64,000 nt of DNA from Mangrovibacterium lignilyticum (GTDB taxonomy: Bacteria; Bacteroidota; Bacteroidia; Bacteroidales; Prolixibacteraceae): the NCBI RefSeq assembly GCF_010882175.1, contig NZ_WKLH01000001.1:1758021-1822020 (forward strand), written 5' to 3'. Below are positions 52,720 to 62,217 of this stretch, piece by piece. Every line of letters begins with the position of its first letter. Positions within the stretch are counted from its first letter, which is position 1. The notes under the pieces are model-generated. The model was not told the DNA's origin. It saw nothing but the letters and a program-made list of their open reading frames with translations, and ran no database searches. A program made the position numbers and the translations under genes.

Positions 52720-53472
52720 ATGGATTTCCTGCTCTCAGACCTTAGTTGGTATCAAATAACTCTGTTAGCCCTATGTGCCATGCTTAGCGGCATGTCAAAG
52801 GTTGGGGTTCCCGGTGTCTCCATGATCGTGGTTCCCATCCTGGCAATCATCTTCGGAGGCAAGCAATCAACCGGTGTCTTGCTCCCTATCCTGATGATGG
52901 CTGATTTGTTTGGCGTGCTCTATTACCGCCGCCATGCGCAATGGTCGTATGTGTTGAAGATTGTTCCTTGGGCCTTTATTGGCATCGGGCTTGCCCTTTG
53001 GGTCGGCGAAGTGGTCAACGACGAGCAATTCAAAAACATTATTGCCATTCTGGTTTTCCTGTGCATTGGCTTGATGCTTTGGCAGGACCGAAAAAGAGGA
53101 AAACAATTTTTTCCCGACCGTTGGTGGTTTGCAGCAAGCATGGGTATATTGGGAGGCTTTGCCACCATGATTGGCAATGTAGCCGGACCCATTTTTGCCA
53201 TTTACCTGTTGGCGATGCACTTGCCAAAAAACAGTTTCATCGGCACGTCCGCCTGGTTCTTTCTCATAGTCAACTACTGTAAATTCCCTTTGCATATTTT
53301 CATTTGGAAAACCATCAGCTGGCAGTCACTCGCCCTTGACTTCTGCACCCTCCCGGCAATTGCATTAGGTGCTTTTTTAGGTATTAAGCTCGTCAAAGTC
53401 CTGCCCGAAAAAATCTACCGGACTGCGGTGATTGTCCTTACAGCGTTGTCTGCCTTTTTGTTGTTGGTGTAA
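52720..53472 (+). CDS. TSUP/TauE-SafE family transporter
   Basis: About 250 residues from MDFLLSDLSWYQ; the longer frame from 52654 runs through the terminator and is rejected. About eight helices in two repeats, the first with ALCAMLSGMSKVGVPGVSMI and the second with SMGILGGFATMIGNVAGPIF, both TSUP signatures. The family exports or imports sulfite, sulfoacetate or related organic acids. Neighbours give no substrate hint. Confidence 0.9.
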   Translation: MDFLLSDLSWYQITLLALCAMLSGMSKVGVPGVSMIVVPILAIIFGGKQSTGVLLPILMMADLFGVLYYRRHAQWSYVLKIVPWAFIGIGLALWVGEVVNDEQFKNIIAILVFLCIGLMLWQDRKRGKQFFPDRWWFAASMGILGGFATMIGNVAGPIFAIYLLAMHLPKNSFIGTSAWFFLIVNYCKFPLHIFIWKTISWQSLALDFCTLPAIALGAFLGIKLVKVLPEKIYRTAVIVLTALSAFLLLV

Positions 53473-53552
53473 GAATCAGTGGCGAACTTGCGGCTCACAT
53501 TAAAAATCGGTTCAGAGACCTGCACAGTCGCTAATCAAGAGCCATTTTTTGC

Positions 53553-53560
53553 TACTTTTG
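53553..53560 (+). promoter_or_regulatory. -7 promoter element TACTTTTG for dnaG
   Basis: TACTTTTG ends only 6 bases before the preferred dnaG ATG at 53567, which would make the transcript leaderless or nearly so. It also overlaps the upstream ATG at 53549, arguing against that start. Confidence 0.45.
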
Positions 53561-53566
53561 TGGTTC

Positions 53567-55552
53567 ATGATTGACCAAGCCACGATAGATCGAATTATTG
53601 ATGCTGCCGAGATTTCAGAGGTAGTCGGCGAATTTGTTACCCTCAAACGCCGTGGGGTAAACATGCTCGGAAACTGCCCTTTCCACAACGAGAAAACCCC
53701 ATCATTTACGGTGTCGCCGGCCAAGGGTATTTTCAAGTGTTTTGGTTGCGGCAAAGGAGGCAACGCGGTCAATTTCATCATGGAGCACGAAACACTTTCG
53801 TATCCTGAGGCATTGAAATGGCTGGCCAAAAAATACCACATCGACGTTAAGGAGGAAGAAGAAAGCCCGGAACAAATTAAACAGAAGGACGATCGCGAGA
53901 GCATGATGATCGTTTCGGCCTGGGCTCAAAAATATTTCACCCGCTACCTGCATCACGAAGATGAAGGCCGTACTATTGGTCTGAGTTATTTGCGTGAACG
54001 TAGCATCCGCGACGAGATTATCCAAAAATTCGAGCTAGGCTTTTGCCCCGACGGGAAAGACAGCTTCACCCAAAGTGCCCAAAAGCAGGGTTACAAAATG
54101 GAATACCTGGAGCGAACCGGCTTAACCATTAAACGGGACGATTGGGTTCGCGACCGTTTTGCAGGTCGGGTCATGTTTCCCATCCACAACATAGCCGGTC
54201 GGGTCATTGCTTTTGGCGGGCGAACGCTGAAAAGTGATAAAAACACGGCTAAATACCTCAACTCTCCCGAGTCGGATATTTACCACAAAAGCCGTGTGCT
54301 TTACGGTATCTACCAGGCAAAGCGCGAAATAACCCGGCACGACAAGTGTTATTTAGTGGAAGGTTACACCGATGTACTTTCGTTGCACCAGGCCGGCATT
54401 GAGAATGTTGTAGCTTCATCGGGAACTGCCCTCACGCACGACCAGATCAGGCTGATCAAGCGCTTCACCCCGAATATCACCATTCTTTACGATGGCGATG
54501 CCGCCGGTATCAAAGCGTCATTGCGGGGAATCGATCTTGTGCTGGAAGAAGGCGTCAACGTCAAAGTGCTTCTGCTTCCCGAAGGTGAAGATCCGGATTC
54601 CTTCGCACGTTCCATGAGCTCAAGCCAGCTAACAGCTTATATTGAAGAGAACGAAACCGACTTCATTCGTTTTAAAACCAAGCTGCTCATGAAAAGCGCA
54701 GCCAATGATCCAATTGAAAAATCCCGGCTGGTCAACGATATCGTCCGCTCAATAGCGATCGTTCCGGATGCCATTACCCGGTCCATCTACATTCAGGATT
54801 GCAGCCGTCTCATGGATGTTCGCGAGGAAGTTTTGTACACACAAGTGCGCAAAATCATCCAAAAACAAACGGAAGATCTTCGCAACAAGGGCTATCGTGA
54901 TAACAATTACCGGCCGCAATTTGAACCGCAGTCAGAACCTAATTTCGCATTGGATGCGACGCCGGGCAGACCTGCCGAAGCTCCCAAACCCAAGTACACC
55001 TGCGAGATTGAGGAGCGGGAGATTATCCGTATTTTGCTGAAATACTTCAACGAAGAGGTTTTTGAGGAAGAAGATGAAAATGGTGAAAAATTTACGTTCA
55101 GCGTTGGGCAATTTGTCCTGGAAGAAATTGAAAACGACGGCCTAAGCTCTGACAATGAACTAATAAACAGGGTACTTGCCTTGTTTGCCGATAACCTTGA
55201 AAATCCCGATTTTAAACCAACATCCTATTTTATTCACCACAGCGACCCTCATATCAGCCACCTGGCAACCGACTTACTGGCCGACAAATACATTGAAAGC
55301 AAACGCTGGAAAAAAGGTGGTGCTTTTGTAGAAGAGGAGCATGAGATTCTGGACTTGATTGTTCCCAAGATCGTTCAGGAATACAAATTGAGTAAAGTAC
55401 GTCATATGTTACGCGCACTCGAAACTCAGATCCAAACTGCCGGTAAAAATGCAAATTGGGAAGCCCTCATGGAATTACAAAATCAATATATCAACCTGAA
55501 GAAAGTTGCCAAATACCTGAGCGAACAACTAGGTAACCGAACAGTATTTTAA
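53567..55552 (+). CDS. dnaG: DNA primase DnaG
   Basis: About 661 residues from MIDQATIDRIIDAAEISEVV. The CHC2 zinc-binding domain shows GNCPFHNEKTPSF and FKCFGCGKGG (C37, H40, C58, C61). The TOPRIM core follows: FGGRTLK, CYLVEGYTDVLSLHQAGIEN, and ITILYDGDAAGIKASLRG with the metal-binding acidic residues. The C-terminal helicase-binding domain is present (about 440-660). It makes RNA primers for replication. It is followed after 17 bases by a small flavin/heme-protein-like gene, so they may be co-transcribed. Confidence 0.97.
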   Translation: MIDQATIDRIIDAAEISEVVGEFVTLKRRGVNMLGNCPFHNEKTPSFTVSPAKGIFKCFGCGKGGNAVNFIMEHETLSYPEALKWLAKKYHIDVKEEEESPEQIKQKDDRESMMIVSAWAQKYFTRYLHHEDEGRTIGLSYLRERSIRDEIIQKFELGFCPDGKDSFTQSAQKQGYKMEYLERTGLTIKRDDWVRDRFAGRVMFPIHNIAGRVIAFGGRTLKSDKNTAKYLNSPESDIYHKSRVLYGIYQAKREITRHDKCYLVEGYTDVLSLHQAGIENVVASSGTALTHDQIRLIKRFTPNITILYDGDAAGIKASLRGIDLVLEEGVNVKVLLLPEGEDPDSFARSMSSSQLTAYIEENETDFIRFKTKLLMKSAANDPIEKSRLVNDIVRSIAIVPDAITRSIYIQDCSRLMDVREEVLYTQVRKIIQKQTEDLRNKGYRDNNYRPQFEPQSEPNFALDATPGRPAEAPKPKYTCEIEEREIIRILLKYFNEEVFEEEDENGEKFTFSVGQFVLEEIENDGLSSDNELINRVLALFADNLENPDFKPTSYFIHHSDPHISHLATDLLADKYIESKRWKKGGAFVEEEHEILDLIVPKIVQEYKLSKVRHMLRALETQIQTAGKNANWEALMELQNQYINLKKVAKYLSEQLGNRTVF

Positions 55553-55569
55553 ACCATCAACCCCAAACG

Positions 55570-56061
55570 ATGAGAACACATTTTATAGAAGACCGAAAAG
55601 AAATTGACGAAGTTATCCGCGCATGCAAAACATGCTACGTCGCGATGAGCGATGACGGAATGCCTTATATCCTGCCGATGAACTTTGGTTACGATGGCAC
55701 CACAGTTATCCTTCACTCAGCGCAACATGGACGCATGTGGGAAACCATTCAAAAGAACCCTAAAATATGTATTAACTGGACGCTTGGCGAAGAACTGGCC
55801 TGGCAGGACGTGCAGGTAGGATGCAGTTACCGCGTGAAATCCAAATCAGTTTTGGTTGAAGGTACCGTTGAATTCGTTGAAGATTTTGATGAGAAAGTTA
55901 CCTGCCTGAAAGAAACCATGTGCCAATACAGCGATCGTGAATTCAAATTCAGCAAACCATCAGTCGTCAATGTCGGAATCATGAAAGTTCATATTGACAA
56001 GATTGTTGGGAAAGAATTCGGCGCCAAAGCGGTCACTCCCTGGAAGACCAACAAGGATTAA
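55570..56061 (+). CDS. Pyridoxamine-phosphate-oxidase-like (NimA-type) protein
   Basis: 163 residues forming one split-barrel flavin-binding domain: CYVAMSDDGMPYILPMNFGY at the start and VILHSAQHGRMWETIQKNPK with the conserved His that in related proteins binds FMN or heme. Relatives include NimA-type nitroimidazole reductases and general FMN proteins; no PNPOx substrate residues could be checked. It begins 17 bases after dnaG in the same direction. Confidence 0.88.
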   Translation: MRTHFIEDRKEIDEVIRACKTCYVAMSDDGMPYILPMNFGYDGTTVILHSAQHGRMWETIQKNPKICINWTLGEELAWQDVQVGCSYRVKSKSVLVEGTVEFVEDFDEKVTCLKETMCQYSDREFKFSKPSVVNVGIMKVHIDKIVGKEFGAKAVTPWKTNKD

Positions 56062-56229
56062 GCAGTTCACAGGACTTGAAACGCTCATCCATTGTGCTGA
56101 AATTTGAACAAGATCATTATTTTTGTCTGAGAACCATCAATAAAGCGCATTCATGAATCTCCGTGGAAACAGCATATTTTTCCAACAAAATCAATTTTGT
56201 CCGCTTACTAAACGAGAAGGAGGTAAACG

Positions 56230-57285
56230 ATGATTTTCATAACAGGAGGAACAGGTCTGGTCGGATCACATGTGCTTTTCAACCTGCTGCAGTCAGGGCA
56301 ACAAGTGAAAGCGCTTAAACGTCACAGTAGCAACCTGAAACTGGTATTAAAAGTATTCTCGTACTATTCCGATCAGGCGGAAGAACTCTTTCAGCAAATA
56401 GAATGGGTCGAAGGAGATATTCTGAACTACCACAGCATGGAAGAGTCGTTAGCCGGCGTAACCGATGTATATCATTGCGCCGCCATGGTGTCGTTTCACC
56501 CGAACGATAGCGACAGCATACTCAACAGTAATGTGAAGGGAACAGCGAACCTGATCGATGCAGCCATTTACAACAAGGTAAAACGCTTTTGCCATGTCAG
56601 TTCAATTGCTGCTTTAGGAAAAACGCAGGATGGGACCGAAATTGATGAAGAAACTTACTGGACGCCTTCGAAACAAAAATCGACCTACAGCCTAAGTAAG
56701 TTTTTCTCGGAAATGGAAGTTTGGCGAGGCATTGAAGAAGGACTGGATGCCGTTATTGTAAACCCTTCAATCATTCTGGGACCGGGAAACTGGGACATTG
56801 GAAGCCCGAAACTATTTCAATCAATCTGGAAAGGACTGAAATACTACACCAAAGGAGAAACCGGATTTGTAGACGTTCGGGACGTTACAACAGCCATGAC
56901 CCGACTAATGGATCCGGACGTTTTTAACGACCACAAAAATCAGCGGTTTATTTTGAATGCCGGCAATCTGGGCTACCAGGAATTTTTCAATCGAATTGCA
57001 GATGCCCTGCAACGTCCGCGGCCGAAAACCTACGCGTCGGATCTCATTTTACAACTTGCCTGGAGATCGGCGCGCTTAGCCAGCTTTTTCTCCGGGAAAC
57101 GCCCTGTTATTACGAAAGATGCGGTATCCGGGACCAACCGGATTTCCCACTACAACGGTAGTAAAATTAGCAACAGCATTGGCTTCCAATACCGCAGCCT
57201 CGATTCAACCATTCAGGATATTGCCCAACTTTTCCTAAAAGATGTTGAATCGCTGACTCCCACTGCCAAAACCAAAAAAGTCTGA
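56230..57285 (+). CDS. NAD-dependent epimerase/dehydratase family protein
   Basis: 351 residues of the extended SDR type. The nucleotide-binding motif is ITGGTGLVGSHVLFNLL (3-19), followed by GDILNY, HCAAMVSFHP, the active-site STYSLSKFFSE with Tyr-x-x-x-Lys, and VNPSIILGPG. It oxidises, reduces or epimerises a sugar nucleotide or isoprenoid/steroid-type substrate; the substrate cannot be told. A TATTTTTG element lies upstream (56118-56125). An AGGAGG Shine-Dalgarno-like string precedes the ATG, which is unusual for this genome. Confidence 0.9.
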   Translation: MIFITGGTGLVGSHVLFNLLQSGQQVKALKRHSSNLKLVLKVFSYYSDQAEELFQQIEWVEGDILNYHSMEESLAGVTDVYHCAAMVSFHPNDSDSILNSNVKGTANLIDAAIYNKVKRFCHVSSIAALGKTQDGTEIDEETYWTPSKQKSTYSLSKFFSEMEVWRGIEEGLDAVIVNPSIILGPGNWDIGSPKLFQSIWKGLKYYTKGETGFVDVRDVTTAMTRLMDPDVFNDHKNQRFILNAGNLGYQEFFNRIADALQRPRPKTYASDLILQLAWRSARLASFFSGKRPVITKDAVSGTNRISHYNGSKISNSIGFQYRSLDSTIQDIAQLFLKDVESLTPTAKTKKV

Positions 57286-57292
57286 CTCAACA

Positions 57293-57326
57293 GCACAAAA
57301 AAGGGAGCTTCAAAATGAAACTCCCT
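57293..57326 (-). terminator. Terminator of the ROK gene
   Basis: AGGGAG and CTCCCT with an inner TTC/GAA pairing form a hairpin; on the minus strand it is followed by six T residues. It also lies just after the convergent epimerase gene. Confidence 0.7.
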
Positions 57327-57349
57327 CTAACTATCTTAACTAAATTCGA

Positions 57350-58330
57350 TTACTTATCCAATTCTTTCCACGCTAACGCGCTGGCACCAACAATCGCGGC
57401 ATCACCAGGCTTCAGCTCTGAAGGAAGAATTTTGATTTTATTCTTAAAGATCGGCAACAAGTGAGCTTCCATACTCGCTAAAGTTGGCTTGAAGATGTAA
57501 TCTCCCGCAGCAGTTGGCCCGCCAAACAGGAAGATTGCTTCCGGACTCAGATGGTGAACGGTATCAGCCAACCCTTGGCCCAACCATTTTCCGGTTTGCT
57601 CAAACACTTCCAGAGCTACCTTATCACCTTTTTCTGCCGCATCATAAATCATTTTAGAGTTGAGATCTTTAAATGATTTGTCTGCCAACAAACTGTCTCC
57701 GGCATTCTCACGAGCCATAATCTCAAAGGCAGTCCGTTTCATACCAGGTGCCGAACAATAAGCTTCCAGGTGACCTCTTGCACCGCATCCGCAGGCACGT
57801 CCGCCCGGGATCAAGGTGGTATGACCACACTCACCGGCAAAACCATCGTGACCATATACCAGGTCACCATTCACTACAACACCGCTTCCAACACCTGTTC
57901 CCAACGTGTACATCACGAAGTTTTTAATGTTTTTGGCACCTCCATAGATCATCTCACCAATAGCGGCAGCATTGGCATCGTTAGTTAAAGCAACAGCTTG
58001 AAGATCAGGAAATTTCTCGCGCAATAAGGAAACGAAGTGAATCACACCTTTAAACGACAGGTTTGGCGCGTACTCAATGGTTCCGTTGTAATAGTTTCCA
58101 TTAGGAGCACCAACCCCGATCCCCAAAATTTCAATTTCAGGATTGACTACTTTAACTGATTTAATAAGTGCTTTGATGGCATTAGCAAGATCTGTAATAT
58201 ACTGATCGATATCTCCGTGGGAAGGAGTTTCAATATTATCTTTTACCAATACATTTCCGATAGCATCCACAATTCCGATGGCAGTGTTTGTTCCACCAAC
58301 ATCAACTCCGACAGTGGCTTTCCTATTCAT
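57350..58330 (-). CDS. ROK-family sugar kinase, probable glucokinase
   Basis: 326 residues starting MNRKATVGVDVGGTNTAIG, the phosphate-1 ATP-binding motif of sugar kinases. The ROK zinc site is visible as ECGHTTLIPGGRACGCGARG with HLEAYCS. Phosphate-2 is FVMYTLGTGVGSGVVVNG. No helix-turn-helix, so it is a kinase and not a repressor. ROK kinases in Bacteroidota usually phosphorylate glucose or mannose/GlcNAc. The preferred sugar is not visible. It is a lone gene with its own terminator. Confidence 0.92.
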   Translation of the reverse strand: MNRKATVGVDVGGTNTAIGIVDAIGNVLVKDNIETPSHGDIDQYITDLANAIKALIKSVKVVNPEIEILGIGVGAPNGNYYNGTIEYAPNLSFKGVIHFVSLLREKFPDLQAVALTNDANAAAIGEMIYGGAKNIKNFVMYTLGTGVGSGVVVNGDLVYGHDGFAGECGHTTLIPGGRACGCGARGHLEAYCSAPGMKRTAFEIMARENAGDSLLADKSFKDLNSKMIYDAAEKGDKVALEVFEQTGKWLGQGLADTVHHLSPEAIFLFGGPTAAGDYIFKPTLASMEAHLLPIFKNKIKILPSELKPGDAAIVGASALAWKELDK

Positions 58331-58507
58331 TTTTATACAAGATTTAGTGGTTTAAGTAAAAAAAAAATAACGATTCTAAAATCGGCTTGTAAAGATAACA
58401 AAATGGGGCAAGCAGAAAAGAAGACGACCGATCATGTTTAGTAAATCGGTCCAATTTTTATGATTTTTAACGAATACAGCAAGCAGAGTTTAAATTCATT
58501 CTTTAAA

Positions 58508-59392
58508 CTACTCTTTATCACTGCCATTACCCATAAAAGGAGAATGAATCTTCCTCCCTCCAAAATCGTACCGCGAACTCATATAGCTGATAATTTCATT
58601 GGCCGACGACTCCACCGGTTTGTTCGTGACCGGAATCACTGTAAACCTTCCTTTGAGAAAAACCAGGTTGGCGAAGCGGATTTCCTCGTTTATCTTTTGC
58701 TCATCCACGTAGCTGGTATTTTCCGTATTCTTAAAGTTGCGCAACCGCTTTACCCGGTGTGACAACAGCTGCCCTTTACTGATCTGCAAGCCGAAAACCC
58801 GACCGGGATCAATTTGGAATAACTCTTCGGGTGGCTGTATGCCTGGTACTAACGGAACGTTGGCTACTTTCCATCCATACAAGGCCAGGTAAACGCTCAA
58901 CGGCGTTTTTCCCGAACGCGACAGTCCGCACAAAACAATTTCAGCCTCACTCAATCGCTGAGGACTCAACCCATCATCATGATCCAGGGTAAACTCAATG
59001 GCATCTATGCGTTCGAAATACTGCTGTTTGATCTCCCTAAAAAGCCCCGGCATCTGCAAGGAAGGTATTTCCAGCTTCTCGTCCAGATACTCCGCCAAAG
59101 GCCCCATAAAATCAATCTGTGGCACACCATGCTCAGCGGCGAGCTCAATCAGGCGACGCCGCATACTATGCTGAACCATCGTATGGGTGATCAAGCCGCC
59201 ATCTTCCTTCGCTTTCAGAACCGTATCTAAGATCTGACTTTCGTCGACAACATGTGGCACCAAGATGACTGCTACATTGTTATTGGGGTACTGAATCAGC
59301 ATGGATTGCACCATATTATTTCCGGCAAGTCCTTTCCCTCCCGAAACAACATAGATGGGGGAAGGTCGATTGGAGTTATCTTTAGTAGTCAT
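58508..59392 (-). CDS. Pyruvate phosphate dikinase / PEP synthetase regulatory protein (DUF299)
   Basis: 294 residues. The DUF299 core is visible: IYVVSGGKGLAGNNMVQSML at the start, the P-loop-like CGLSRSGKTPLSVYLALYG (about residues 159-177), and the strand KVANVPLVPGIQPPEEL. These proteins phosphorylate and dephosphorylate PPDK or PEP synthetase with ADP and Pi, switching the gluconeogenic step. No ppdK/ppsA is in the window. The C-terminal tail (SRYDFGGRKIHSPFMGNG) lies beyond the core. Divergent from the aldo/keto reductase. Confidence 0.92.
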   Translation of the reverse strand: MTTKDNSNRPSPIYVVSGGKGLAGNNMVQSMLIQYPNNNVAVILVPHVVDESQILDTVLKAKEDGGLITHTMVQHSMRRRLIELAAEHGVPQIDFMGPLAEYLDEKLEIPSLQMPGLFREIKQQYFERIDAIEFTLDHDDGLSPQRLSEAEIVLCGLSRSGKTPLSVYLALYGWKVANVPLVPGIQPPEELFQIDPGRVFGLQISKGQLLSHRVKRLRNFKNTENTSYVDEQKINEEIRFANLVFLKGRFTVIPVTNKPVESSANEIISYMSSRYDFGGRKIHSPFMGNGSDKE

Positions 59393-59444
59393 AAATTGGT
59401 TTTTCCTTTTATGCTAAAATACATACTTCTATCCACTTTACCTT

Positions 59445-59474
59445 TTTGTTATTGAACATGAACTTCTATCTTTG
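59445..59474 (+). promoter_or_regulatory. Promoter of the aldo/keto reductase gene
   Basis: TTTG (59445-59448) and TATCTTTG (59467-59474) are 18 bases apart, close to the ideal -33/-7 spacing, with the ATG 28 bases further on. Confidence 0.6.
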
Positions 59475-59501
59475 ATTACCGACAAATTAATCCGTTGAAC
59501 C

Positions 59502-60491
59502 ATGATTTACACTGCAAAATCCGATCGTTACGATAGCATGCCCTACAAACGCTGCGGACGATCCGGCATTAAACTTTCTGCCTTTTCTCTGGGCCTCTGG
59601 CATAACTTCGGTGGTGTTGACGTTTTTGAGAACGGACGCGCCATGATTCACCGTGCCTTCGATTTGGGGATTACACACTTCGACTTAGCCAATAATTACG
59701 GACCGCCTCCCGGATCGGCTGAAGAAACGTTCGGTAAAATATTGAAACAGGATCTTTCGGCCTATCGCGATGAACTGATCATATCGACCAAAGCAGGTTA
59801 TTTGATGTGGCCCGGCCCCTATGGCGAATGGGGAAGCCGCAAATACATGTTATCGAGTCTCGACCAAAGTTTAAAACGCATGGGACTGGAATATGTCGAT
59901 ATTTTCTATCACCACCGTCCGGATCCTGATACCCCGTTGGAGGAAAGTATGATGGCGCTCGATCATGCTGTTCGGCAAGGGAAAGCTTTATACGCCGGTA
60001 TTTCGAACTACCCGGCCGATAAAGCCCGTGAAGCAGCAAAAATATTGCGCGAACTGGGAACTCCCTGTTTAATTCATCAACCCAAATACAGCATGTTTGA
60101 GCGTTGGGTTGAAGGTGGACTGCTGGATGTTCTGGAGGAAGAAGGAATCGGGTGTATTCCGTTCTCCCCATTGGCACAAGGCTTGTTAACGAACAAATAC
60201 CTGCACGGAATTCCGGAAGGTTCACGAGCGTCGAAATCATGGGGCTTCCTGAAACCACACATGGTTGAACCTGCTTTGGCAAAAGTTAAAAAATTGAATA
60301 AACTGGCGGGGCAACGTGAACAAACCCTGGCACAAATGGCCTTAGCCTGGTTACTGAAAGACCCTCGGGTAACTTCAGTTCTGATCGGTGCAAGCTCGGT
60401 GAAACAACTGGAAGACAATGTAGCTGCGATCAACAACCTTGAGTTTACGGGCGACGAGCTCCGGACGATTGAAGACATTCTAAAAGACTAA
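59502..60491 (+). CDS. Aldo/keto reductase, YghZ/Gpr-like
   Basis: 329 residues, TIM barrel. Catalytic tetrad visible as D61 and Y66 in HFDLANNYGPPPGSAEE, K97 in STKAGYLMWPGPYGEWGSRK and H137 in DIFYHHRPDPDTP. NADPH-site motifs lie near the C-terminus (VTSVLIGASSVKQLEDN). The YGPPPGSAEE and YLMWPGPYG wording is close to E. coli YghZ, the L-glyceraldehyde 3-phosphate reductase. It probably detoxifies small aldehydes in the cytoplasm. Single gene with its own promoter and terminator. Confidence 0.93.
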   Translation: MIYTAKSDRYDSMPYKRCGRSGIKLSAFSLGLWHNFGGVDVFENGRAMIHRAFDLGITHFDLANNYGPPPGSAEETFGKILKQDLSAYRDELIISTKAGYLMWPGPYGEWGSRKYMLSSLDQSLKRMGLEYVDIFYHHRPDPDTPLEESMMALDHAVRQGKALYAGISNYPADKAREAAKILRELGTPCLIHQPKYSMFERWVEGGLLDVLEEEGIGCIPFSPLAQGLLTNKYLHGIPEGSRASKSWGFLKPHMVEPALAKVKKLNKLAGQREQTLAQMALAWLLKDPRVTSVLIGASSVKQLEDNVAAINNLEFTGDELRTIEDILKD

Positions 60492-60509
60492 TCACTCACA
60501 CAACAGCAT

Positions 60510-60541
60510 AAAAAAATCCGGCTCGAAGGCCGGATTTTTAT
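60510..60541. terminator. Bidirectional terminator between AKR and clpP
   Basis: AAAAAAATCCGGC and GGCCGGATTTTTAT form a stem with T runs on both strands, serving the two convergent genes. Confidence 0.88.
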
Positions 60542-60561
60542 ATCTAGTGATTTCGATAGAA

Positions 60562-61116
60562 TCAAAGTTCTGTTTTAATGCCGTCAACGATACCGTATTC
60601 CAACGATTCTTCAGCAGACATCCAGTAGTCGCGATTAAAATCTTTCATAATACGCTCGAACGGTTGACCACAGTTGTCGGCCAAAATTTGGGCACCTAAC
60701 TTTTTGGTCTTGATGATCTCATTCATCTGAATTTCAATATCAGAAGCCGGACCACCGGCACCACCACTGGGCTGGTGAATCATCACCCGGCCATGAGGCA
60801 TTACAAAGCGACGGCCTTTTTCTCCCGCTGAAAGCAGAATTGAACCCATCGATGCAGCCAAACCCGTACAAATTGTCGAAACGGGGCTGCTAATGCTTCT
60901 CATTGCATCATAAATTGTGAAACCTGAAGTTACGTATCCACCAGGACTGTTGATGATCAATTGGATCTCTTTACCGGGATCTTCCATGTCTAGGAATAAC
61001 AAACGTTCAACCACATGTTTGGCTGAATGGTCATCAACCTGTCCCCATAAAAATACCTTGCGTTCGCCCAATAATTTGGCGTCTATTTGGTCTTGTAATT
61101 TTGATTTACCACTCAT
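60562..61116 (-). CDS. clpP: ATP-dependent Clp protease proteolytic subunit
   Basis: 184 residues. The catalytic triad is visible: S89 in LAASMGSILL, H114 in VMIHQPSGG and D163 in FNRDYWMSAEE, together with NSPGGYVTSGFTIYDAM. It lacks the longer N-terminus of many ClpP proteins and has no tig, clpX or lon neighbour, so it may be a second, stand-alone copy rather than the housekeeping one; the rest of the genome would show this. It forms the 14-subunit chamber fed by ClpX or ClpA/C. Confidence 0.93.
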   Translation of the reverse strand: MSGKSKLQDQIDAKLLGERKVFLWGQVDDHSAKHVVERLLFLDMEDPGKEIQLIINSPGGYVTSGFTIYDAMRSISSPVSTICTGLAASMGSILLSAGEKGRRFVMPHGRVMIHQPSGGAGGPASDIEIQMNEIIKTKKLGAQILADNCGQPFERIMKDFNRDYWMSAEESLEYGIVDGIKTEL

Positions 61117-61342
61117 GTATCTTCGTTTTAAAAATATTCTTCAACAATATTACATTATTTTCTACCAAAACGGAAAACGACAACCCATTTGCCGGCAGAA
61201 AATTAACACTTGTGCATCCTGTTTTTCCAATTGGGGATTATTGAGTCGTTGTTTGTCCAGGTTTTTCTCCTTCCTTAGAACCTTCACCCAATCAACATCA
61301 CCATGTTAAACCAAACCATCACGTATAACAAAAGTATTGATC

Positions 61343-61750
61343 TCAGGCAACGGAACTAACTTTCTCCTGCAAGAAAACGTTGAGCTCTTTTCGTCTATCC
61401 GGATCAGCTTCATCCAGATCAAGAACCAACTGCTCACCATCCTGCAAGTCTATTTGCAGCAATCCATTTTCAATTTTGATGTGCTCAATCTGGTTAAACC
61501 AAATTGATTTTCGGGAAAGTTTCCCGATACTGATAAACATTCGTTTCGACGTGTAGCCAATATAATTACGACGAAATAGTTTCAGGTAGAAAAACGCCAG
61601 CACCAATATTCCTATTCCAATCAGCCGTGTATTCCATTCGCCGTATTTCATGGGGATCAAGTCGAGACTCCCTGAAGTCAACATTGCAATTGCGAGAACA
61701 ATAAGCAATACATTTTTCGCACTTCTCAAATTTTCAATACGTATTTCCAT
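61343..61750 (-). CDS. Small membrane protein with PH-like C-terminus
   Basis: 135 residues: two hydrophobic helices (about 12-30 and 42-60), then a basic linker (KLFRRNYIGYTSKRMFISIG) and a short beta-rich domain (WFNQIEHIKIENGLLQIDLQ) resembling a PH/YdbT-like fold. No family name is certain. It lies 6 bases downstream of a lipoprotein gene on the same strand, probably co-transcribed. Confidence 0.7.
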   Translation of the reverse strand: MEIRIENLRSAKNVLLIVLAIAMLTSGSLDLIPMKYGEWNTRLIGIGILVLAFFYLKLFRRNYIGYTSKRMFISIGKLSRKSIWFNQIEHIKIENGLLQIDLQDGEQLVLDLDEADPDRRKELNVFLQEKVSSVA

Positions 61751-61755
61751 TTCTC

Positions 61756-62217
61756 TTATGGTTGAACTAAAATTGAATAAATACCGGTTGAAGAATCATA
61801 CTCAAATTCAGCATCATCAATCCGTGTTTCTTTATAATCTGTGAAAGAGCAGCAATCCCCGTTCTTGCGCTCGGCATCAACATAAAACGTCAGCAGATGT
61901 TCTCCTCCTACGCTCACTTCAAGGTTAACAATTTCAGTTTTCCATCCAACCGAATAAATCGCCAACAAGTCAATACTATTTTCATCAATAAAGCTGAATT
62001 CATAGGATTCATTATTCAAGGTATTCACAACCTCGATTTCTGACGCATCAAAAGTACCATTGGTAAATAAATTTTCACCCGAACTTATGTCGATGATTTG
62101 AAAAGTGAATAATTCGGGTGGCGTAAAGCAGGCTATGTCTTCGCAATCATTCTTGTTACCACATCCAAAAGCAATTACCAGCGTAAGAAGAAGCAAAATC
62201 CTGTAGAGACGTTTCAT
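61756..62217 (-). CDS. Small lipoprotein of unknown function
   Basis: 153 residues with a lipoprotein signal, MKRLYRILLLLTLVIAFGCG, and then an unusually Cys-containing N-terminus (NKNDCEDIACF) and a later NGDCCSFTDY, so disulfide bonds are likely. The rest is beta-rich and acidic. No recognised family. Co-directional with the next small membrane protein, 6 bases apart. Confidence 0.78.
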   Translation of the reverse strand: MKRLYRILLLLTLVIAFGCGNKNDCEDIACFTPPELFTFQIIDISSGENLFTNGTFDASEIEVVNTLNNESYEFSFIDENSIDLLAIYSVGWKTEIVNLEVSVGGEHLLTFYVDAERKNGDCCSFTDYKETRIDDAEFEYDSSTGIYSILVQP

